This document shows positions 9,265 through 17,792 of a DNA stretch of 64,000 bases, one piece after another (the stretch's first letter is position 1; the number at the start of each line of letters is the position of its first letter). The DNA lies in contig OZ253540.1 in assembly GCA_965262485.1 (NCBI GenBank), positions 1,922,001 to 1,986,000 of the forward strand, in the 5' to 3' direction. Position numbers and translations under genes: made by a program. A model generated the notes under the pieces. The model was not told the origin of the DNA, did no database searches, and saw only the letters and a program-made list of their open reading frames with translations. This stretch comes from Bin87 sp965262485. GTDB lineage: Bacteria; Chloroflexota; Dehalococcoidia; Lucifugimonadales; UBA3495.

Positions 9265-9407
9265 GTTGGGTATGATTCAACCGGTGCGGCTATTTTCAGA
9301 TGATTTCAACTGCCCGGCAGCCCGACCATCGCGGGTGGGACCGACCAGCGCGACTATTTTATCAAATTGGACCACCTGGAGACGCGGCCCCACCTATCAC
9401 AGCAAAG

Positions 9408-9435
9408 TTGCCCCGGTGGGAAACCGCCGGGGCAA
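9408..9435 (-). terminator. Terminator-like hairpin below the lipoprotein gene
   Basis: A 9-bp stem TTGCCCCGG/CCGGGGCAA with a 10-nt loop. On the minus strand it is followed by ACTTTGC, a poor T-tract. It separates the lipoprotein gene from aroE. Confidence 0.45.
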
Positions 9436-9459
9436 TCATCAAACACCGTCGAAAGCGGT

Positions 9460-10122
9460 CTACTGGATCACCAGATTCTTGGCCTGAACGTCACCAAGGA
9501 CAATCGGAGCGGTTTTCACGCCAGTGTTGTCGCTGTCAACCCAAAGGTCCAGCACGATCCCGCGAACTCGTACTTCAAATAAGTATCTGCCGTTGGCGTC
9601 CGTCTGGGTTTGCAACACCGTGGGTGGGTTAGTTTCCGTTGAGCGTGCGTATACCACAACCCCTTGTTGGGCCTTGCTACCTCTGATAGTCACAAATCCG
9701 GTGATAATCGCCGGCCTGCTCAGTGCATCAACGGTAGGGGTCGGGACCGGCGTATCTGTGGGCTGAATCGTCGGAACCGGGGTGTCGGTAGGCAACACGA
9801 CAGGCGCCGGGGTGTCGGTAGGTTCCGGAGTATTCGTGGGCGGAGGCTCCGCCTCGGCCGTCGCCTGAGCATCCAGAGCAGCCTGCGTAGCTTGAGCAGC
9901 TGTCGCGGCGGCTAGCATTGCAGCCACGGTGCCTTCGGGATCCGGTGGCACTTCGGTGGGCGCCGCTCTCGTCAATCTGGCCGATACGGTCGCATCGACG
10001 TCAGGAGTTTCCTCCTCAACAACCGGTTCATCGCCACCGCCAAATAAACAACCCGTCATCGTAGCCAGCATCAACATTGCTGCCATTGTAAGCACGGTGT
10101 ATCGGAAAATTTTGTGCCTCAT
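9460..10122 (-). CDS. Thr/Pro-rich lipoprotein with carboxypeptidase-regulatory-like domain
   Basis: A 220-residue exported protein, function unknown. From the ATG at 10122 (GAGGTGG upstream) it begins with a basic n-region and a hydrophobic stretch ending in the lipobox TMTGC. A long unstructured linker rich in Thr, Pro and Asp follows, with repeats of the type PTDTPVPT. The C-terminal 80 residues start ITGFVTIRGSKAQQGVVVYA and contain TDANGRYLFEV, resembling the small beta-sandwich carboxypeptidase regulatory-like domain. An upstream in-frame extension to 10431 overlaps valS and lacks a signal peptide, so it was rejected. Confidence 0.8.
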   Translation of the reverse strand: MRHKIFRYTVLTMAAMLMLATMTGCLFGGGDEPVVEEETPDVDATVSARLTRAAPTEVPPDPEGTVAAMLAAATAAQATQAALDAQATAEAEPPPTNTPEPTDTPAPVVLPTDTPVPTIQPTDTPVPTPTVDALSRPAIITGFVTIRGSKAQQGVVVYARSTETNPPTVLQTQTDANGRYLFEVRVRGIVLDLWVDSDNTGVKTAPIVLGDVQAKNLVIQ

Positions 10123-10222
10123 CCCAGTACTTCCACCTCGTTTTGGTTTCGTATGTTTATTGTGCCAGTTAGCCGACCCACGCGTCTTGAAGTTATGGAA
10201 CCGGATTACGCAATCTTGGTCA

Positions 10223-12922
10223 CTATGCGCCCAACTGGGCAATGATTTCCTCGAGACGCCTCCGTTGCTCACCCAGCGTTTGCAGACGTTGGCGTTCGTT
10301 CTCGACCACCTCGGGACGGGCCTTTGAGACAAAATTGGGGTTGTCCAACAATTTTTGCACCCGTTGTTCATTGTTGACGACGGCATCGAGCTCGCCGCCA
10401 AGTCGCTGGCCCTCGGCCGCCAGGTCCACAATGCCTTCCAGGGGCAATCGAACCACCAGTGGATTCACCACCAGGCTCACCCCCAGGATCATGTCGCCTT
10501 CCCCGGTCTCGGTTACGCGCAGCGGATCGATGCGCGCCAGAGCGCCAATAACGGCCTTCTCCTCTTCTACGACCGAACGCATCCCGTTGGATTCAATAGT
10601 TGCTGCCAGATGTTGCCCCGCGGGGATTCGCAATTGCGCCCGCAAGTTGCGCACCGCACGAATCGTTTGCATCACGACATCGACTTCGGATTCCGCGTCC
10701 GGAGCGATACGTGGATTTTCAGTCAGCGGATACGGAGCGATCATGATTGACGGGGAAAGCCCGCCCTCGGGCGCCGGCAGCCGCATGGTAAGGTTTTGCC
10801 AAATCTCTTCAGTGACGAATGGCATGAAGGGATGCAACAATCGCAACGACCGTTCCAGCACGTGGGCCAGGGTTCTTGCGGCGGCATCTGCTGCGGAGCC
10901 GTTGCGGATCCGCACCTTTGCCATCTCGATATACCAGTCGCAAAAATCGTTCCAGACAAAGTCGTACAGCATCTGCTGCGCTTCGCCCAATTCAAAGAGC
11001 GACAGGGACTCGTTGGCCGCAGCCGTCGCGGCGTCCAGCCTTCCCACAATCCAACGGTCTTCCCGGTGTTCAGGCCGGTCAAGGTCATGCCAACCCGCAA
11101 GGTCATCCCTCGATTCCAGCGCGCCGCAAACGTACCGCGATGCGTTCCAGATTTTGTTGGCAAAGTTGCGCGCCGATTCCAGCTTGTCGTCGCTGAGTCT
11201 CAGGTTATTGCCGGGAGCTGTCCCCGTGGTCAGGGCGAAACGCAGGGCATCCGTCCCATACTGTTCCACCAAATCCAGCGGGTCCATTGTGTTGCCGCGG
11301 GTTTTGCTCATCTTCTGACCCTCGGCATCCAGAACCATTCCATGAAGGTACACGGCACGGAACGGAACCTCGCCCGTGTTCTCCATGCCCAGCATAATCA
11401 TCCGGGCAACCCAGAAAAACAGGATGTCGTAACCCGTTTCCAATACTGAGTTGGGGTAAAAGGTTTCAAAATCTTCTGACCCGTCGTCGGGCCAACCCAG
11501 TGTGGAATGAGGCCAAAGTCCGCTGCTGAACCACGTGTCCAGAACGTCGTTATCCTGGGTTATGTTGGGGCTGCCACAACTCGGGCAAACCTCAGGGTCA
11601 TCTACCAATGCCGAGTGGTCGGAACAGTCCGAGCAGTACCACATCGGAATTCGATGGCCCCACCACAACTGCCGGCTGATGCACCAATCCCTGATGTTCT
11701 CCAACCAATTCAGATAAACCCTGGCAAATCGTTGCGGAACAATCTCTATTTCGCCGTCTACAACCGCGGCGTAGGCCCGGCCGGCGATACTGTCGATATC
11801 TTTGTGGCCTCCCACATTGAGGAACCACTGCAGGCTGATCAACGGTTCCACCACCTCATTGCAACGTTGGCAATGGCCCACGGAATGGTGGTAATCTTCT
11901 ACCTTCTCAAGCAACCCCAATGCTTCCAGTTCTGCCGCTATTTCGCTTCGCGCCGCAAAACGATCCATGCCGCCATACTTCTCACCGGCTGCGTTGGTCA
12001 TGCAACCGTCGAATCCGATCACGGTGATTATCGGCAAGCCCTGGCGTTCACCAATCTCGAAGTCGACCACATCGTGGCCCGGGGTGACCTTTAGAGCGCC
12101 GGTCCCGAATTCCATCTCGATGGCTTCGTCGGCTACTATCGGTATCTGCCGGCCCACAATCGGCAATTCCACCATCGCCCCAACCTTGTCGCGGTACCGT
12201 TCGTCATCGGGATGCACTGCAACACCGGTGTCGCCGAGCATCGACTCAGGGCGGGTTGTGGCGACGGTTACATTTCTCCCGGACCCATCCGCCAGCGGGT
12301 ATCGGATGTGGTATAGCTTCCCATCCTGCTCTTCGTAATCAACTTCAAGGTCAGACAGGGCGGTTGCGCAGCGCGGACACCAGTTGATGATGCGCTCGTG
12401 GCGATAAATCAGCCCCTTATTGAACAAGTTCACGAAAGTGGTGCGGACCGCCCGGGCCGGCCCGGGGTCCAAGGTGAACCTGATACGGGACCAATCGCAG
12501 GAAGTTCCCAATCGGCGGTGCTGATCGTCAATTGTGTCGCCGTACCGGGACACCCACTCCCAGATTCTCTCCTCGAATCGTTCGCGACCGAGTGCGTGCC
12601 GGTCCGTGCCCTCCGAGGCCAACATCCGCTCCACAACCCATTGAGTGGCAATACCAGCGTGGTCCTTACCTGGCACCCACAGCGTGGGGTCGCCCAACAT
12701 CCGATGCCATCGGGCCAGGGCGTCCTGGAGGCTGGCAGTGAGGGCGTGGCCCAAGTGGAGCTCACCCGTTACGTTGGGCGGCGGCATCACCATGCAAAAT
12801 GGTGATCTTGACCGGTCTCCTCCGGGCCGGAAATAACCGGCATCCCACCAAGTCTGATAGATGCGTTGTTCGACTGACGCGGCCTCGTAGGCGCGAGGCA
12901 ATTGAGCGGCGGTGTCGGCCAT
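10223..12922 (-). CDS. valS: Valyl-tRNA synthetase
   Basis: Class I aminoacyl-tRNA synthetase that charges tRNA-Val. With the start at 12922 it has 899 residues. The HIGH-type motif HLGH is at 56-59 (PPPNVTGELHLGHAL), KMSK at 537-540, the editing domain lies between them, and the C-terminal 70 residues form the coiled-coil arm typical of ValS. Starts at 12934 and 13003 are also open; 12922 was preferred because the others have no ribosome site and the extra residues are unlike the family. I saw no T-box upstream on this strand. Confidence 0.96.
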   Translation of the reverse strand: MADTAAQLPRAYEAASVEQRIYQTWWDAGYFRPGGDRSRSPFCMVMPPPNVTGELHLGHALTASLQDALARWHRMLGDPTLWVPGKDHAGIATQWVVERMLASEGTDRHALGRERFEERIWEWVSRYGDTIDDQHRRLGTSCDWSRIRFTLDPGPARAVRTTFVNLFNKGLIYRHERIINWCPRCATALSDLEVDYEEQDGKLYHIRYPLADGSGRNVTVATTRPESMLGDTGVAVHPDDERYRDKVGAMVELPIVGRQIPIVADEAIEMEFGTGALKVTPGHDVVDFEIGERQGLPIITVIGFDGCMTNAAGEKYGGMDRFAARSEIAAELEALGLLEKVEDYHHSVGHCQRCNEVVEPLISLQWFLNVGGHKDIDSIAGRAYAAVVDGEIEIVPQRFARVYLNWLENIRDWCISRQLWWGHRIPMWYCSDCSDHSALVDDPEVCPSCGSPNITQDNDVLDTWFSSGLWPHSTLGWPDDGSEDFETFYPNSVLETGYDILFFWVARMIMLGMENTGEVPFRAVYLHGMVLDAEGQKMSKTRGNTMDPLDLVEQYGTDALRFALTTGTAPGNNLRLSDDKLESARNFANKIWNASRYVCGALESRDDLAGWHDLDRPEHREDRWIVGRLDAATAAANESLSLFELGEAQQMLYDFVWNDFCDWYIEMAKVRIRNGSAADAAARTLAHVLERSLRLLHPFMPFVTEEIWQNLTMRLPAPEGGLSPSIMIAPYPLTENPRIAPDAESEVDVVMQTIRAVRNLRAQLRIPAGQHLAATIESNGMRSVVEEEKAVIGALARIDPLRVTETGEGDMILGVSLVVNPLVVRLPLEGIVDLAAEGQRLGGELDAVVNNEQRVQKLLDNPNFVSKARPEVVENERQRLQTLGEQRRRLEEIIAQLGA

Positions 12923-13241
12923 GGTAGCATCCATCCAGCGGCTCGCGATTAACCAAAGTGCGCCACCGCGCAACCCCGGTTCTCTACTGAGCAACCAATT
13001 CAATTTCCAAAAATACTAGCATCGCATCCGCCCGGTTGTCCATATAGAGCGGCTCGCCGTGGCGCCCGGCTATGCTATCCGCACCCACAGTCTCAGCGAA
13101 AAGTCTTCATTTGGAGCCCGCAAGTGAACGATATTATCAATATTGCTACGATTTCAGGCCGGGACAACCACTGCCCTCAAACAGCGTGGAATGGTACCTC
13201 GCCTGAATCTGGCGCGTTCTGCAGGGTTCCTGATGAGACGG

Positions 13242-13270
13242 TTGCAATTTGCTCCCGGCATAAGTATTAT
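13242..13270 (+). promoter_or_regulatory. Probable promoter of the S1-domain gene
   Basis: TTGCAA (13242-13247), a 17-nt spacer, and TATTAT (13265-13270). This predicts a leader of about 100 nt. The remainder of the 12923-13376 gap contains no recognisable gene; the ValS start lies divergently at its left end. Confidence 0.5.
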
Positions 13271-13294
13271 TAGGCAGGCGAATTGTAACTATAA

Positions 13295-13310
13295 GACTCC
13301 ACGTGGAGTC
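13295..13310 (+). promoter_or_regulatory. Perfect 16-bp palindrome in the S1 gene leader
   Basis: GACTCCACGTGGAGTC is a perfect dyad located about 20 nt after the predicted transcription start and 66 nt before the S1 gene. It could be an operator or, as RNA, a small hairpin for autoregulation of the S1-type protein. The function is inferred from position only. Confidence 0.4.
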
Positions 13311-13376
13311 AATTCTTCGCCATCGCGGCTGACATGACGATCACCCGCCAGTTAAGAGTAAGGAGCAGCTGAACAG

Positions 13377-14471
13377 ATGGTAGCCCAGGACCCTTATGCA
13401 GTCACTGATATGTCGGAACTCCCCGAGTCGGCTTTTTCGCCGCGGGAGTACCGCAGAGGCGATTTGGTGACCGGGGAAATTGTACGCATTGATGACGAAG
13501 GTATGGTCATCAGCGCCGGCCTCAAAACCGAAGGCATCGTTCCTCCGCAAGAAATGCGGACTTTGACCGACGAACGAAGAGAGCAGATGGTGCAGGGCGC
13601 CCGCGTCATGGTGATTCATCTGAATAACCGTGGCCCCGGCGGCATGGCGGTTTTCTCCTACGACCAGGCTCAGGAAAAGCAGGTCTGGGAAGACCTGATC
13701 GACCTGCACCAGAAAGATTCGGAACTATCCGCAAAAGTTGTGCAGCACAACAAGGGCGGTCTGGTTGTAGACTGGCAAGGCGTCCGCGGATTCGTTCCTT
13801 TCTCTCAAATGGCCCCAGTACCCAAAGAAGGCCGTGTCGAGCATCTCGATGCGCGTATCGGAGAAGACGCCCGCTTCAATATCCTGGAGTTAGACTCTCA
13901 ACGCGAAAAACTGGTGCTCACCGAGCGCAGGATCTGGCGGCAGCTGCGCAACGCGGCGAAAGAACGCCTGCTGGAGGTCCTGGAAGAGGGCCAGATAGTT
14001 CAGGGAATCGTTCGCTCCATGCGCGGTTTCGGCGCATTTGTTGACTTGGGCGATGCCGAAGGCCTGGTCCCGATATCGGAGTTGTCCTGGTCGATGGTCA
14101 AGTCTCCGGAAGAAGTGGTAAGCATCGGCGACGAGTTGACCCTCAAGGTTCTGCGCGTCGATAAAGAGAACAGCAAGATTTCACTCAGCCTCAAGCGGAC
14201 CCTGCCCGAACCCTGGGACTCGGTTCCAGAACGCTACCACGTTGGCGACGTAGTTGACGGCACGGTAACGCGGCTGATGGACTTCGGCGCTTTCGTCAAG
14301 CTGGAAGACTGGGTAGAGGGGCTGGTTCATATCTCTGAACTGTCGGCCCGCCGCATGGAGCACCCCAAGGAAATCGTTTACCAGGGTCAACTGATAAAGG
14401 TGCAAATCCTTAGCATTGACACTGAACGGAAACGGATGAGCTTGAGTTACCGCAAGGTGTACGGTCTCTAG
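13377..14471 (+). CDS. rpsA: S1-domain RNA-binding protein (ribosomal protein S1-like)
   Basis: A 364-residue protein made of four S1 (OB-fold) RNA-binding domains at about residues 22-90, 105-170, 192-262 and 280-350. The third and fourth contain the classical GFGAFVDLGDAEGLVPISELSW and DFGAFVKLEDWVEGLVHISE cores. The four-domain length matches S1 of Gram-positive bacteria and Chloroflexota rather than the six-domain proteobacterial form. It probably helps mRNA binding at the 30S subunit. AAGGAG precedes the ATG. A strong terminator follows, so it is a single-gene unit. Confidence 0.88.
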   Translation: MVAQDPYAVTDMSELPESAFSPREYRRGDLVTGEIVRIDDEGMVISAGLKTEGIVPPQEMRTLTDERREQMVQGARVMVIHLNNRGPGGMAVFSYDQAQEKQVWEDLIDLHQKDSELSAKVVQHNKGGLVVDWQGVRGFVPFSQMAPVPKEGRVEHLDARIGEDARFNILELDSQREKLVLTERRIWRQLRNAAKERLLEVLEEGQIVQGIVRSMRGFGAFVDLGDAEGLVPISELSWSMVKSPEEVVSIGDELTLKVLRVDKENSKISLSLKRTLPEPWDSVPERYHVGDVVDGTVTRLMDFGAFVKLEDWVEGLVHISELSARRMEHPKEIVYQGQLIKVQILSIDTERKRMSLSYRKVYGL

Positions 14472-14492
14472 CCCCGCACAATCACGCAACGC

Positions 14493-14532
14493 AACGGGCC
14501 CGCCGGACAAATGTTCCGGCGGGCCCGTTTTT
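14493..14532 (+). terminator. Strong rho-independent terminator of the S1 gene
   Basis: A perfect 15-bp stem (14493-14507 with 14515-14529, mostly G and C) with a 7-nt loop is followed by a run of T residues. Confidence 0.93.
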
Positions 14533-14557
14533 ATACCGATCAGTCGTCGACTGTGAA

Positions 14558-15358
14558 TCAGGATTTGCCGGCCGGGATTAGCAAGGCCAACGCAGATTGG
14601 CGGTTTGCCGGTGCGTCCACCGCAGCATTGACCCCAATCCCGTTTTGCAGTTCTCGCAACATTTCCAATCCGCGGCGCGTGTCGCTTGCAACACGGGCCG
14701 GGTGCCATTTTTTCAACCTTCTCTTGAACAACCAGTAGGTAAATTCCTTGTAACCCGTCAACGTAAAGGTTTCTGCATCCCCTCCCCACAGGCAATCGGC
14801 GGTGTCTATGAACTGCGCCGCCAACGCGACGCGAGTCTCCCCGTAAATGTGCCGGAATGTTTCCTCAATCAGGGATTCATTGTCCTGGTAGCAACGGGCC
14901 CGGTGGTTCTTTCGGATGCCGTTTTCCACGGACAACTGCAACGCTTCTTCCACCACAACCCCATACCAATAGTTGAGGTGAGCGGTGTACCGGAGCGCAC
15001 CGATATTCTGCCTAAACTGTTCTTCCCCCACTTCATACGGCAATTCCCCACGAAACAGTAGCGCTTCCAATTCTTCAGGAGGAACCACATCCGGAATCTC
15101 ATAGCAAAGTCGTTCCGCAACCGTCAGCCAGTCCAGCGCCTCGCCGCCAATAACGTAGTGCCAATCACGTTCGCGCGCGCGTTCGTAGGGGGCCTTCCAT
15201 TGACCCACCGCCCGCAGCAATGCACCGTGCCAGGGTTCTGTAACCCCGGCTGAGGCTCGCAAATCTGCCAGTATTCTGTCTCGTGATTCCCTTGCCTCCG
15301 TGTCGGACTCTTCGGCAAGCGTCACCGGATACGGCATGTGATCTACAACTGAGGGCAT
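14558..15358 (-). CDS. Conserved-looking protein of unknown function
   Basis: A 266-residue soluble protein with no signal peptide or membrane segment, which I do not recognise. It is rich in Glu, Arg, Trp and Tyr and mostly helical in appearance, with notable segments WHYVIGGEALDWLTVAERL and FTYWLFKRRLKKWHPAR. The ATG at 15358 lies 5 nt after the polX stop, so it is the second gene of a polX operon, which may hint at a role in nucleic acid metabolism. A longer reading up to 15490 would overlap polX by over 100 bp and was not used. Confidence 0.75.
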   Translation of the reverse strand: MPSVVDHMPYPVTLAEESDTEARESRDRILADLRASAGVTEPWHGALLRAVGQWKAPYERARERDWHYVIGGEALDWLTVAERLCYEIPDVVPPEELEALLFRGELPYEVGEEQFRQNIGALRYTAHLNYWYGVVVEEALQLSVENGIRKNHRARCYQDNESLIEETFRHIYGETRVALAAQFIDTADCLWGGDAETFTLTGYKEFTYWLFKRRLKKWHPARVASDTRRGLEMLRELQNGIGVNAAVDAPANRQSALALLIPAGKS

Positions 15359-15363
15359 CGAGC

Positions 15364-17151
15364 CTACCCCAGGACGCCCGATGCCAACATGGCGTCGAAC
15401 TTCGCGGACCTTTCCGCTTTGGGGGTGTGCAACCAACCCAAAAAAACTTGCCGGGGGTAGCAATTCAACACGTGCCGCGGACTGCACCACGCTCGCCGCG
15501 CCACGGCCGCACCGAACCGCCGGTTGACCAATCCGTCAACGTGGTGCGAATCGGTGTTGATGACCAACGGCACGCCCAGTTCCCTGGCCCTTGCCGCGTG
15601 GGTGTCTTTCAGGTCCAGCCGTTCCGGCGCGGCGTTAAGTTCCATCGCGGTGCCGGTATCACGGGCGGTTTGCAGCAATGCCTCGATGTCGAAGTCAACC
15701 GGGTCACGCCGCCCAATCAAACGCGTCGAAGCGTGACCGATCACGTTTACATACGGGTTTTGCATCGCGCTCGTGATGCGCCGCGTCATTACGTCCCGCT
15801 CCTGGCCCATAGCGTTGTGTACCGACCCGATGACCCAGTCCAGCATCGCCAGCACGTCGTCGGGAAAATCCATCGAACCGTCCGCCCTGATATCCACCTC
15901 AGATCCACACAGGATGGTCATGTCATAACGCCCCTGCAATCCCTTCAGGATCTCGATCTGACGAACCAGGCGGTCCGGTGTCAGCCCATTGGCCACTCCC
16001 AAACCCTGGGAATGGTCGGTCAGCGCCATGTACTCGTACCCCATTGCCGCCACCGCCGCTACCATCTCCTCCAGCGGAAACTTACCGTCACTCCAGTTGC
16101 TGTGCAGGTGCAGGTCGCCGCGCAGGTCTGTTTCCGCGACCAATACCGGCAGATCGCCCCGTCGGGCAACGTCCAGTTCGTCAGACCCGCGGCGCAACTC
16201 CGGTGGGATCCAGGGCAAGCCCAGCCTACCGTAAAAGGTCTCTTCATCCGCAAAATGTTCGGTGGCTCCGGTGTCAATTACCGTAATACCATATTCGTTC
16301 AACGAAAGACCCTGTCGGTTGGCGTAATCCCGTAGCCTGATATTGTGCTGCTGGCTGCCGGTGAAATACTGGAGCATCGCTCCCAGAGTGTTGGTTTTTC
16401 CGTTTCTCAGGTCGATCTGAATCCCCGGATCTACCACCACCGAGATTTTTTCATCCCCGTGGACCAACACTTCCCGTACTGACGGCAACGCTGCCAGTGC
16501 GGACCCGACGTCTTCGCCGTCGTCGGAGATGCTGATGAGGTCCAGATCCCCGATTGTTTCTTCCCAACGGCGCAACGATCCGGCCGCGGTGAGGCTGACC
16601 AATCCACTGCACGCCTCAAATAGCGCTTCCGAAACTGCCTCGCAGGTCTCCATCGCGATGCCCAACGGGGTCCGGTCGGATCGCAACCGTTGAGCCCTGA
16701 TATGCTTGAGTATGTTTTCGGCAGAGCGTTTTCCCATTCTGGGAAGTTGCGACAACCTGCCGTCCAATGCCGCCATTTCCAGCTCGGCCACAGTGGTTAT
16801 ACCCAACTCGTTTGCCGCTGCTTTCACGGTCTTGGGACCCATACCCGGAATTTCCAGCAGGTCCAGAACACCGGCCGGCAATTCCTCGGCCAATCGATCA
16901 TAAGCCACCACGTGCCCGGTGGTCAGCAACTCCTGAACCTTGTCGCTGATCGCCTTGCCCACTCCGGGAATCTTTCGCAGGTCCTCACCGGCAGCGGCAG
17001 CCGTCGCCAACGACCAACTCAGCTGGTCGATGGTGTTGGCTGCTCGTTGGTAGGCCCGGATTTTGAAGACCGATTCGCCCTTCACCTCTAGCATCGAGGC
17101 CATGTTATTGAACAGACGGACGATATCTTCGTTGTCTATTGATTGATTCAT
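15364..17151 (-). CDS. polX: DNA polymerase/3'-5' exonuclease PolX with PHP domain
   Basis: A 595-residue family X repair polymerase. The N-terminal helix-hairpin-helix domain (KIPGVGKAISDKVQ, then EIPGMGPKTVKAAANELG) binds gapped DNA, the nucleotidyltransferase core has GSLRRWEETIGDLDL with the metal-binding Asp pair, and the C-terminal PHP phosphoesterase domain begins RGDLHLHSNWSDG near residue 348 and supplies exonuclease and end-processing activity. Length and domain order match bacterial PolX. It acts in base excision and gap repair. Confidence 0.95.
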   Translation of the reverse strand: MNQSIDNEDIVRLFNNMASMLEVKGESVFKIRAYQRAANTIDQLSWSLATAAAAGEDLRKIPGVGKAISDKVQELLTTGHVVAYDRLAEELPAGVLDLLEIPGMGPKTVKAAANELGITTVAELEMAALDGRLSQLPRMGKRSAENILKHIRAQRLRSDRTPLGIAMETCEAVSEALFEACSGLVSLTAAGSLRRWEETIGDLDLISISDDGEDVGSALAALPSVREVLVHGDEKISVVVDPGIQIDLRNGKTNTLGAMLQYFTGSQQHNIRLRDYANRQGLSLNEYGITVIDTGATEHFADEETFYGRLGLPWIPPELRRGSDELDVARRGDLPVLVAETDLRGDLHLHSNWSDGKFPLEEMVAAVAAMGYEYMALTDHSQGLGVANGLTPDRLVRQIEILKGLQGRYDMTILCGSEVDIRADGSMDFPDDVLAMLDWVIGSVHNAMGQERDVMTRRITSAMQNPYVNVIGHASTRLIGRRDPVDFDIEALLQTARDTGTAMELNAAPERLDLKDTHAARARELGVPLVINTDSHHVDGLVNRRFGAAVARRAWCSPRHVLNCYPRQVFLGWLHTPKAERSAKFDAMLASGVLG

Positions 17152-17198
17152 ACCCCATTACCTTACCATCAGCAATTGAGGGCAATCAAGCAACCTGC

Positions 17199-17369
17199 CT
17201 CACGCGAACCCACTTTAATCTGTCATTGCGACCCCGTACTTGATACGGGGGTGGCAATCTCGATGACGTAGCGCAATGACGGTAGGCACCGGCAACGGGA
17301 TTGCCACGTCGCTTCACTCTTCGCAATGACAGTAGGCCAATTTGGTTTGACAAAGTGGGTACGCGTGAG
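17199..17369. mobile_element. MITE-like element with 10-bp target duplication (copy 1)
   Basis: A 171-bp non-coding element with terminal inverted repeats: left CTCACGCGAACCCACTTT, right the reverse complement of CTCACGCGTACCCACTTT (one mismatch in 18). The flanks are perfect 10-bp direct repeats AGCAACCTGC at 17189-17198 and 17370-17379, the mark of transposition. Inside sits a second inverted pair, TGTCATTGCGA (17221) with TCGCAATGACA (17321-17331). A second copy is at 45671-45902. There is no transposase, so it must move in trans if at all. Confidence 0.85.
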
Positions 17370-17639
17370 AGCAACCTGCAATCCTTTCCACCGGATAATA
17401 AAGGTCGTCAGGAATCTGCAACATTGCCTGCTCCAGGTTCATCTTCCAATGCAATACGCCGTCAATGCCACGTGACGACCTCCGCTGGATTCGACCGTAC
17501 CGGCATTTTCAGCCGTCTAATCACTGGAAACGTAATTCCCTTGACCGGCGCTCAAACTGTTCCTGACTGGCTAACCACTGTTCCACTCTTTTTTACGCTA
17601 GTAAATAACGAATATCGTAATAAATCTTGCAAATATCTG

Positions 17640-17669
17640 TTGACAATGAATGCTTGCTGGTGTTATATA
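17640..17669 (+). promoter_or_regulatory. Promoter of the ABC transporter operon
   Basis: A perfect TTGACA (17640-17645) with TATATA after 18 nt (17664-17669), or TATAAC after 20 nt. It lies in an AT-rich stretch about 125 bp before the binding-protein gene. Apart from the MITE and this promoter, the 641-bp gap 17152-17792 shows nothing recognisable. Confidence 0.6.
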
Positions 17670-17792
17670 ACGCGTGCGTACCGATGTACGCCCATAGATA
17701 GACAGTCGGGTCGGGCGAACAATCCGCTCGACCCAGCGTATGTCTTCCGTATTGGCGCGTAATCATCGCGCTCGTTATAAGGAGAGCAAATA

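Noticed and set aside
10123..10431. N-terminal extension of the lipoprotein at 9460
   Set aside because: It overlaps the 3' end of valS and would bury the signal peptide and lipobox internally.
13185..13204. T-box-like string GTGGAATGGTACCTCGCC
   Set aside because: It only loosely matches the T-box antiterminator consensus, lies on the strand opposite to valS, and the gene downstream is an S1 protein. No specifier stem was seen.
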